Assembly: GCA_945949035.1 (NCBI GenBank)
Contig: CAMFDH010000103.1
Coordinates: 1 to 5,521, forward strand
From: an uncultured Actinomyces sp.
GTDB taxonomy: Bacteria; Actinomycetota; Actinomycetes; Actinomycetales; Actinomycetaceae
Direction: 5' to 3'
Length of the DNA stretch: 5,521 nucleotides
Shown: piece after piece, positions 1 to 5,521 of the stretch
Layout: each line of letters starts with the position of its first letter
Position numbering within the stretch: the stretch's first letter is position 1
Position numbers and translations under genes: made by a program
Notes under the pieces: model-generated
Seen by the model: the letters and a program-made list of their open reading frames with translations, nothing else
Database searches by the model: none
Told to the model about the DNA's origin: nothing

Positions 1-10
1 AGAGAAAACA

Positions 11-1405
11 ATGGCGGAGTACCGTATCGAGCACGACACCATGGGTGAGGTCAAGGTCCCGAAGGACGCCCTCTACAGCGCCCAGACCCAGCGTGCAGTG
101 GAGAACTTCCCGATCTCAGGAGAGACCCTCAACTCGCACCACATTGCGGCGCTCGGACAGATCAAGCGCGCCGCCGCCCTCGCCAATGCCGAGCTGGGTG
201 TGGTCGATGATGAGATCGCGAAGGCGATCGTTGAAGCCTCTGACCAGGTCATCGAAGGTAAGCACGACAAAGAGTTCCCCATCGATATTTTCCAAACCGG
301 TTCGGGCACCTCGTCGAACATGAACACCAATGAGGTCGTTGCCAACCTGGCCTCGTCGATCCTCGGCAAGTCGGTCCACCCCAACGACCACATCAATGCT
401 TCGCAGTCTTCAAATGATGTGTTCCCCTCGTCAATCCACATTGCTGCCTACCAGGCTGTGGTTGAGGTACTCCTTCCAGGTTTGAAGACCCTGGAAGAGT
501 CCCTGGATCGCAAGGCTGTTGAGTTCAAGGACGTCGTCAAGTCGGGACGCACCCACCTCATGGATGCCACTCCGATCATGCTGGGCCAGGAGTTCTCGGG
601 CTTCGCCCAGGCCATGAAGTACGGGGTCCAGCGCGTTGAGTCGGCCCTGCCTCACCTGGCTGAACTACCACTCGGTGGCACGGCGGTCGGAACGGGAATC
701 AACACCCCGGCTGGATTCTCCGCCCGGGTCATCGAACTTATCTCTGAGAACACGGGACTACCCTTTACCGAGGCTCCGAACCACTTTGAGGCACAGGCCG
801 CCCAGGACTCCCTGGTTGAGCTCTCAGGCGCACTGCGCACCGTCGCTGTCTCACTGGTGAAGATCGCCAATGACCTGCGCTGGATGGGTTCGGGACCGCG
901 CACCGGCCTCGGTGAGATCAACCTGCCGGATCTGCAGCCCGGATCATCCATCATGCCCGGCAAGGTGAATCCCGTACTTCCGGAGGCAACGGTTATGGTC
1001 GCAGCCCAGGTGATCGGCAATGATGCAGCAATTGCGTTTGCTGGTTCACAGGGGAACTTCGACCTGCTGGTCATGCTGCCTGTGATGGCGGCAAACCTGC
1101 TGCAGTCGATCAACATCCTGGGTAATGTCACCCGTACGCTTGCGGATCGCTGCGTTGATGGCATTACCGCCAATGTCGAAGCCTGCCGCCGCTACGCGGA
1201 GTCGTCACCCTCGATTGTCACGCCGCTGAACCGACTCATCGGCTACGAGAATGCCGCGAAGATCGCCAAGCACTCGGTCAAGCAGGATATGACTGTCCGC
1301 GAGGCCGTCGAGGACCTTGGCTTTGTCGAACGCGGAGAGGTCACACCCGAGCAGCTCGATGTTGCACTCGACGTGTACTCGATGACAGCCCCTAAGAAGG
1401 CCTAG
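11..1405 (+). CDS. fumC: Class II fumarate hydratase (fumarase C)
   Basis: This cytosolic enzyme catalyses the reversible hydration of fumarate to L-malate in the TCA cycle, or in its reductive branch during fermentation. At 464 residues it has the usual length for the iron-independent, homotetrameric class II family. The three conserved regions of the fumarase/aspartase superfamily are present in order. GSGTSSNMN lies at about residues 97-105. HPND followed by SQSSND spans about 123-136, with H123 matching the E. coli second-site histidine. [10 protein letters not shown] begins near 179, and its H182 corresponds to the active-site histidine. The signature [12 protein letters not shown] starts at 311, with S312 as the likely catalytic serine and K318/N320 as substrate contacts. 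The ATG start is supported by the typical N-terminus ([14 protein letters not shown]), preceded by a purine-rich AGAGA that the window edge truncates. Aspartase and argininosuccinate lyase are less likely because the whole protein reads as FumC. The promoter lies outside the window. The gene ends 23 bases before a hairpin terminator. Confidence 0.97.
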   Translation: MAEYRIEHDTMGEVKVPKDALYSAQTQRAVENFPISGETLNSHHIAALGQIKRAAALANAELGVVDDEIAKAIVEASDQVIEGKHDKEFPIDIFQTGSGTSSNMNTNEVVANLASSILGKSVHPNDHINASQSSNDVFPSSIHIAAYQAVVEVLLPGLKTLEESLDRKAVEFKDVVKSGRTHLMDATPIMLGQEFSGFAQAMKYGVQRVESALPHLAELPLGGTAVGTGINTPAGFSARVIELISENTGLPFTEAPNHFEAQAAQDSLVELSGALRTVAVSLVKIANDLRWMGSGPRTGLGEINLPDLQPGSSIMPGKVNPVLPEATVMVAAQVIGNDAAIAFAGSQGNFDLLVMLPVMAANLLQSINILGNVTRTLADRCVDGITANVEACRRYAESSPSIVTPLNRLIGYENAAKIAKHSVKQDMTVREAVEDLGFVERGEVTPEQLDVALDVYSMTAPKKA

Positions 1406-1420
1406 GTTCACCGAACTAGC

Positions 1421-1464
1421 AAAAAGTGATGCCCCGCTGTCAGCAGCGGGGCATCCTTGTGTTT
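1421..1464. terminator. Bidirectional intrinsic terminator between convergent genes
   Basis: A perfect 12-bp inverted repeat (left arm 1428-1439 GATGCCCCGCTG, loop TCAG 1440-1443, right arm 1444-1455) sits between the ends of fumC and the minus-strand operon. Read on the minus strand, the stem is followed by ACTTTTT, a good U-tract. Read on the plus strand, it is followed by CTTGTGTTT, which is weaker but still T-rich. It can therefore end both convergent transcripts, probably more efficiently for the minus-strand operon. It occupies most of the 67-base gap (1406-1472), in which I see nothing else. Confidence 0.9.
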
Positions 1465-1472
1465 GAGGGGAG

Positions 1473-1733
1473 TTATTTGGAATCCTTGTTGGCCAGGTAA
1501 ATCAGACCCAGGACGAGGGCGGCTCCGACAACGGCAACAATGACGATGTAGCCGGCAAGCTGCAGCGCCGGGTAGGTGGCCATGACGCCGAAGCTGAGTG
1601 CCTGAATCAGGGCCACTCCCGCAGCACCCGTGAAGTAGGCACGCTTCCGAGGCTGCGAGACTCGCGCCACCATGAACAGGCCCCCGGCGGCGACCGCGAA
1701 AACCAGCGCTAAGACAAATACCAGTACGCCCAC
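1473..1733 (-). CDS. Small three-helix membrane protein of unknown function
   Basis: I do not recognise this protein. From the GTG at 1733 it has 86 residues and is almost wholly membrane-embedded. There are three hydrophobic segments: GVLVFVLALVFAVAAGGLFMV, cut here to its centre at about residues 3-21; a second at about 31-50 after a basic loop (RVSQPRKR); and a third at about 57-78, ending in the charged tail NKDSK. The basic loop and tail suggest an outside N-terminus with loop 1 and the C-terminus in the cytoplasm. No catalytic motif is visible. The start is uncertain. A GTG at 1781 would add 16 polar, basic residues and overlap nadE by 41 bases. I prefer 1733 because it lies 7 bases past the nadE stop, places the first helix at the N-terminus, and has TAGGGG just upstream (spacing only 4). 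It is the last gene of the probable pta-ackA-nadE unit and ends just before the terminator. That the gene is real is supported by coherent helix topology and tight spacing, not by homology. Confidence 0.72.
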   Translation of the reverse strand: MGVLVFVLALVFAVAAGGLFMVARVSQPRKRAYFTGAAGVALIQALSFGVMATYPALQLAGYIVIVAVVGAALVLGLIYLANKDSK

Positions 1734-1740
1734 CGGGCCC

Positions 1741-3765
1741 CTACTTTCCCTGTATTTCTGCCTCGAGGGCAGCCACTTCACTCAACCAGGCTGTAGCCAC
1801 TGCATCCGAGGGCATACGCCAGTCACCGCGCGGCGACAACGAGCCGCCGTTCATAACCTTCGGACCATTAGGAAGCGTCGAACGCTTGTACTGGTTGCTG
1901 AAGAAACGTCGGAAGAAGACGCCCAACCACTTCACCAGCTCCGACCTCGAGTACTTCTCGCCCCAGGCGGCCTCCTGCAGGAAGAGAATCTTGGCCGGAC
2001 CGTAGCCGGAGCTAAGAACATAGAAGAGCGTGAAGTCCTGCAGTTCGTAGGGGCCGATGAACTGCTCGGTAGGTTGGCCACCCCCGTCGACTCCGGGAAC
2101 CAGTTCGGGAGAGATCTCAGTATCGAGAATGCTCTGCAGCACCTCTGTTGTTGCCTCTCCGAACTCGCTGCTGGCGATCACGGAACGCAGGACTTCCTGG
2201 ATCATCGTCTTGGGGAGTCCCGCATTGACCCCGTAGTGGCTCATTTGGTCCCCGACACCGAAGGTGCACCAACCAAGGGCAAGCTCTGAGAGGTCGCCGG
2301 TGCCGACCACGATGCCGTGGTGCTGACCAGCCAGACGGAAGAGGTAGTCGGTGCGCAGGCCGGCTTGGACATTCTCAAAGGTCACATCGTAGACCGGCTC
2401 ACCAGCGGCGAAGGGGTGGTGCATGGCCTGCAGCATTGCCGTTGCCGCCGGACGAATATCCAGTTCGGCGAAAGTCACCCCCAGCTGGGTGGAGAGCAGT
2501 TCAGCATTGCTGCGGGTGCGCTCCGTGGTTCCAAACCCGGGCATGGTGTAGGCGAGGATATCGGTACGAGGACGTCCCAGCCAGTCCATGGCCCGCGCAG
2601 CCACCAGCAGCGCCACGGTTGAGTCGAGTCCTCCGGAGACACCGATGATCAGCTTCTCGGTCCCGATGGAAGTCATGCGGCGAACCAGGGAGCTGGCCTG
2701 GATATCCAGCGCCTCCTCGGCCTGGTCTTCGCGCTCCGTCTGCCCCATGAAGGGGAAGCGTGCCACGGTGCGGTGCAGTCCGATATCCGCGAACGGGACA
2801 TCCAGCTCGATGTTCACCACGGCGGGTGACTGGCCGGCAGCGCTGATCTTGGCATTACCCGCAAAGGTGTTGCGCGATCTGCGTCTGTGAACCAGCATGT
2901 CGAGGTCGATGTCTGCAACCGTGATTTTCCGCCGGGGGGCAAAGCTCTTGGACTCAGCCAGGATGGTTCCGCCCTCGGCAATCAGAGTTTCACCGTCCCA
3001 GGCCAGGTCGGTGGTTGACTCACCAAAGCCCGCGGCACTGTAGATGTAGGCCGTCGCTGAACTCATCGACTGCCCGGCAATCAGCGAGCGGCGGGTATCC
3101 CCCCGCCCCGCCGTGAACGGTGAGGCCGACAGGTTGGCGATGACGGTTGCCCCCTGCAGGGCCGCAATCGAAGACGGTGGTACCGGAACCCAGACGTCCT
3201 CACAGATCTCGGTGGCAAGGCGGAAGCCTGGCAGATCATCAGCCCGCACCTGGAATGAACCAAATGGGAAAGCGGTCTCGTCAGCCGGGTTTGCCTCGAC
3301 TAGACGCCCGGCCCAAACGACGGGGTGAACCTCGTCAAGGCTGTCGAGGGTAGAGAAGTAGCGCCCCTCGTAAAACTCCGAGTAGTTCGGCAGGTGGAAC
3401 TTGGGGGTGATACCGAGGATGCGCCCCCTGTGGACAACAACGGAGCAGTTGAACAATCGGTCCCCAAACTGCAGGGGGGCGCCGAAAACCAGGATGGGGA
3501 AGAGGTCGACGGACGAACTGACGATCTCGTCGACCCCCTCCGTAACCGCCTGCAAAAGCGGTTCACTAAAAACGAGGTCATCAATGGAGTAGCCCGTTAG
3601 CGAGAGCTCGGGGAAAACAGCCACGGCCACGAAGTCCTCATGGCACTCCTGGGCCGCAGCAATAATCTCCCGCGCATTCGCCGCGGGGTCAGCGAGGTGA
3701 ACCGGAAGGGTTACACCTGCGACTCGAGCCATCCCATGCTCGTAAAGACAACCTCGTTCCACCAC
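1741..3765 (-). CDS. nadE: Glutamine-dependent NAD+ synthetase
   Basis: This enzyme makes NAD+ from deamido-NAD+, ATP and glutamine, the last step of NAD+ synthesis, in the cytosol. The 674-residue protein has two domains. The N-terminal nitrilase-type glutaminase (about 1-320) carries the triad E53 (FPELSLTGYS), K122 (TPKFHLP) and C188 (EICEDVW). The C-terminal synthetase (about 345-674) carries the ATP-pyrophosphatase loop SGGLDS at 377-382, then VTFENVQAGLRTDYLF and GTGDLSELALGW. This is the long, ammonia-channelling type that does not need free ammonia. Its length is close to the Mycobacterium tuberculosis enzyme (679 by memory). Tandem GTG codons (3765, 3762) are the possible starts. A later ATG at 3732 would remove the N-terminal YEHG, which corresponds to YQHG at the same place in the mycobacterial protein, so the upstream start is preferred. 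A GGTGG nine bases upstream, inside the end of ackA, is a modest ribosome site. The gene lies 4 bases after ackA, so coupling is likely. From memory, the K-to-C spacing is about 11 residues longer than in M. tuberculosis, suggesting a loop insertion. Confidence 0.96.
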   Translation of the reverse strand: MVERGCLYEHGMARVAGVTLPVHLADPAANAREIIAAAQECHEDFVAVAVFPELSLTGYSIDDLVFSEPLLQAVTEGVDEIVSSSVDLFPILVFGAPLQFGDRLFNCSVVVHRGRILGITPKFHLPNYSEFYEGRYFSTLDSLDEVHPVVWAGRLVEANPADETAFPFGSFQVRADDLPGFRLATEICEDVWVPVPPSSIAALQGATVIANLSASPFTAGRGDTRRSLIAGQSMSSATAYIYSAAGFGESTTDLAWDGETLIAEGGTILAESKSFAPRRKITVADIDLDMLVHRRRSRNTFAGNAKISAAGQSPAVVNIELDVPFADIGLHRTVARFPFMGQTEREDQAEEALDIQASSLVRRMTSIGTEKLIIGVSGGLDSTVALLVAARAMDWLGRPRTDILAYTMPGFGTTERTRSNAELLSTQLGVTFAELDIRPAATAMLQAMHHPFAAGEPVYDVTFENVQAGLRTDYLFRLAGQHHGIVVGTGDLSELALGWCTFGVGDQMSHYGVNAGLPKTMIQEVLRSVIASSEFGEATTEVLQSILDTEISPELVPGVDGGGQPTEQFIGPYELQDFTLFYVLSSGYGPAKILFLQEAAWGEKYSRSELVKWLGVFFRRFFSNQYKRSTLPNGPKVMNGGSLSPRGDWRMPSDAVATAWLSEVAALEAEIQGK

Positions 3766-3769
3766 GGCT

Positions 3770-4963
3770 CTAGACCACCGTCATTGCCTGGGTGGCGATG
3801 GCAAGTTCCTCATTGGTCGGAACAACCATGACGCGGGCAACCGAACCCTTGCGCGAGATCGTCACAGCGTGACGAGGACGCTGGTTGTTGGCCTCTTCAT
3901 CGATGAGGACTCCCAGTGGCTCCAGGCGAGCACAGACCTCACGACGCAGGTCAATGTCGTTCTCGCCAATTCCCGCGGTGAAGGTGATGACGTCCAGGCC
4001 ACCCATCTCTGCCGTGTAGGCACCGATGTACTTGACGATGCGGTTGACGTACACGTCGAGGGCCTCACGCGCGCGCTTGCGGGCGCTGTGATCACCGGAA
4101 CGAGCAATGTCGCGCACCTGGCGCATATCGTTGTCGCCGGTAAGTCCCTTCATGCCGGAGCGGCGGTTCAGCAGCTCATCGACCTCATCAACGCTCATCC
4201 CCGCAACTCGCTGCAGGTAGAGGACGACAGCGGGATCGATGTCGCCGGTGCGCGTCCCCATGACCAGACCCTCGAGGGGGGTCATACCCATCGAAGTATC
4301 AACGGCGCGGTCGCCGATGATGGCCGAGGCCGAAGCACCGTTGCCAAGGTGGAGGACGATCTGCTTCAGATCGCGACCACCGAGGATTTCGGAGACACGG
4401 TGGGAGACGTAGCGGTGAGAGGTGCCGTGAGCACCGTAACGACGGATCGAGTAGCGTTCCGCCACATCGCGGTCGAGGGCGTACAGCGCAGACTCAGCCG
4501 GGAGGTCCTGGAAGAAGGCGGTGTCAAAGACAGCCACCTGGGGGATATCAGGAAGCAGGTCCTGGGCCACCTTGATACCAACCAGTGCGGAGGGGTTGTG
4601 CAGGGGAGCCAGGCTTGAGAGTTCGTCGATCAGGCGCTCAACGCGATCGTCCACCAGGGCCGGGCCGTTGAAGTAGCGGCCACCCTGAACGATGCGGTGA
4701 CCAACGGCAACGATGTTGGCTTCAGCCAGTGGCGGGCCGACCTCTTCAAAGAGATCGAGAACCAGTTTCATGGCTGTCGCGTGATCGGGAAGCGGTTCGT
4801 TGATGTCAACATCGTGCACCGAGTAGCGGTGGTGGATATGACCGATATCCTCGCCGATACGCTCGACGAGGCCCTGGGCCAGGGAGTGCCCCGAATCGGG
4901 ATCAATCAGCTGGTACTTCAGTGACGAGGAACCAGAGTTGATGACTAGAACGGTCTGGGGCAT
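3770..4963 (-). CDS. ackA: Acetate kinase
   Basis: AckA converts acetyl-phosphate and ADP to acetate and ATP, and runs in reverse to activate acetate. It is a cytosolic homodimer of the ASKHA fold. The 397-residue length is typical. The family signature VINSGSSSLKY starts at about residue 7, with N9. The recognised active-site positions are all visible: R90 in VGHRIVQGG, D147 in FDTAFF, H179 in YGAHGTSHR, R238 in GTRTGDIDP and the glutamate of PTNEELA near 385. The phosphate-binding HLGNGAS is at 205-211. The ATG start is secure: it precedes the signature by a few residues, overlaps the pta stop by one base (TAATG), and has AGAAGGA at 4978-4972 with an 8-base spacing. It is the middle partner of the pta-ackA pair and is followed by nadE after 4 bases. 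Propionate or butyrate kinase relatives share motifs, but the context with pta makes acetate kinase the best call. Nothing is missing or broken. Confidence 0.97.
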   Translation of the reverse strand: MPQTVLVINSGSSSLKYQLIDPDSGHSLAQGLVERIGEDIGHIHHRYSVHDVDINEPLPDHATAMKLVLDLFEEVGPPLAEANIVAVGHRIVQGGRYFNGPALVDDRVERLIDELSSLAPLHNPSALVGIKVAQDLLPDIPQVAVFDTAFFQDLPAESALYALDRDVAERYSIRRYGAHGTSHRYVSHRVSEILGGRDLKQIVLHLGNGASASAIIGDRAVDTSMGMTPLEGLVMGTRTGDIDPAVVLYLQRVAGMSVDEVDELLNRRSGMKGLTGDNDMRQVRDIARSGDHSARKRAREALDVYVNRIVKYIGAYTAEMGGLDVITFTAGIGENDIDLRREVCARLEPLGVLIDEEANNQRPRHAVTISRKGSVARVMVVPTNEELAIATQAMTVV

Positions 4964-5521
4964 TACTTATTTCCTTCTGCTTGGGCCTGAACGGCTGTGA
5001 TTGCGACGGTGTTGATGATGTCTTCAACCTTGGCGCCGCGGGAGAGGTCGTTGATGGGCTTGCGGAGTCCCTGCAGGATCGGTCCCACCGCCACGGCTCC
5101 GGCGGTGCGCTGCACAGCCTTGTAGGCGATGTTTCCGGCATTCAGGTCCGGGAAGATGAGGACGTTGGCGCGGCCGGCAACGGAAGACTGCGGAGCCTTC
5201 TGCTTTCCGGTGGTCGCATCAATGGCTGCGTCAAACTGCAGGGGACCTTCGATAGCGAGATCTGGTGCCTCGGCGCGGGCCAGTTCAGTGGCTTCGGTGA
5301 CGAGGTCGGGGGAGGCCCCGGAACCGGACCCGAGGGTCGAGTAGGAGAGCATCGCCACGCGAGGATCGATTCCGAAGGCCTTCGCGGTCTGGGCTGAGGA
5401 GACGGCAATCTGGGCCATCTGCTCAGCGGTCGGTGAGATGACCACTGCGCAGTCACCGAAGACCATGGCCTGATCCTCAAGCAGCATGAGGAATGAGGAG
5501 GAGACCAGCTTCGTGCCCGGC
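4963..5521 (-). CDS. pta: Phosphate acetyltransferase, C-terminal part (cut by window edge)
   Basis: Pta transfers the acetyl group of acetyl-CoA to phosphate, giving acetyl-phosphate for AckA. Only the last 185 residues are in the window. The frame is open to the right edge, so the internal ATG at 5487 is not the true start. The visible part is the C-terminal half of the catalytic PTA domain and closely resembles E. coli Pta. It has [14 protein letters not shown] at the edge, then [65 protein letters not shown] and KPINDLSRG. The Ser-Arg pair of NDLSRG, 25-26 residues from the end, followed by VEDI, matches residues implicated in CoA binding and catalysis in the Methanosarcina enzyme. Whether the full protein is the short form or the long form with an N-terminal regulatory domain cannot be seen. 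Phosphate butyryltransferase is less likely next to ackA. It leads the visible part of the minus-strand operon. Confidence 0.95.
   Translation of the reverse strand, partial: PGTKLVSSSFLMLLEDQAMVFGDCAVVISPTAEQMAQIAVSSAQTAKAFGIDPRVAMLSYSTLGSGSGASPDLVTEATELARAEAPDLAIEGPLQFDAAIDATTGKQKAPQSSVAGRANVLIFPDLNAGNIAYKAVQRTAGAVAVGPILQGLRKPINDLSRGAKVEDIINTVAITAVQAQAEGNK
4972..4978 (-). promoter_or_regulatory. Ribosome binding site of ackA inside the pta 3' end
   Basis: AGAAGGA on the minus strand lies 8 bases before the ackA ATG (4963-4961) and is wholly inside the last codons of pta. Together with the TAATG stop/start overlap it fixes the ackA start. It suggests that ribosomes ending pta can re-initiate on ackA, keeping the two enzymes in proportion. 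Confidence 0.75.

Noticed and set aside
1..10. Possible promoter or regulatory site before fumC.
   Set aside because: Only ten bases are visible, enough for a truncated purine-rich ribosome site but not for any promoter call.
652..1173. A 173-codon minus-strand open frame inside fumC.
   Set aside because: It covers the conserved FumC core, including the signature region, and has no motif or independent start signal. It is best explained by codon bias of fumC.
1672..2289. A 205-codon open frame on the + strand, opposite the 3' end of nadE and the small membrane gene.
   Set aside because: It is a shadow of nadE. The protein is low in recognisable structure and the frame crosses two minus-strand genes without a ribosome site of its own.
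3869..4618. A 249-codon open frame on the + strand, opposite ackA.
   Set aside because: It lies entirely antisense to a complete ackA with every active-site motif. The translation shows no recognisable motif. Long antisense frames are expected in GC-biased coding DNA.
4963..5487. A complete 174-residue protein starting at the ATG at 5487.
   Set aside because: The frame stays open to the window edge, and the 11 residues before the ATG ([11 protein letters not shown]) match the Pta family, so this is the tail of a longer pta gene, not a short gene.

Overview
This window looks like ordinary core chromosome of a moderately GC-rich actinobacterium. The GC content (roughly 60% by eye, not counted), the strong G/C bias at third codon positions, the GTG starts and a NAD+ synthetase matching the long mycobacterial-type enzyme all point that way. 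A fermentative or facultative member with an acetate pathway, perhaps in the Actinomycetaceae or a related family, would fit. The genus-level guess is weak and rests on protein style only.

Layout: the + strand carries one gene, fumC (class II fumarate hydratase, 11-1405), complete within the window. It faces a minus-strand cluster that reads right to left: the 3' part of pta (phosphate acetyltransferase, 4963-5521, cut by the window edge), ackA (acetate kinase, 3770-4963), nadE (glutamine-hydrolysing NAD+ synthetase, 1741-3765) and a small three-helix membrane protein of unknown function (1473-1733 or 1473-1781). The two transcription units converge on a 67-base intergenic region. It holds a perfect 12-bp hairpin that can act as a terminator in both directions.

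How the genes work together: Pta converts acetyl-CoA and phosphate to acetyl-phosphate. AckA then converts acetyl-phosphate and ADP to acetate and ATP, the classic overflow/fermentation route. The pta stop and ackA start share one base (TAATG), ackA and nadE are 4 bases apart, and nadE and the small membrane protein are 7 bases apart or overlap. All four are therefore probably on one transcript and may be translationally coupled. NadE makes NAD+ from deamido-NAD+, using ATP and glutamine, so the cluster combines ATP-yielding acetate formation with the last step of NAD+ supply. FumC belongs to the TCA cycle or its reductive branch and is transcribed separately.

No RNA genes, mobile elements, CRISPR arrays or long repeats were seen. 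I found no convincing undescribed system. The only truly uncharacterised item is the small membrane protein at the end of the operon.
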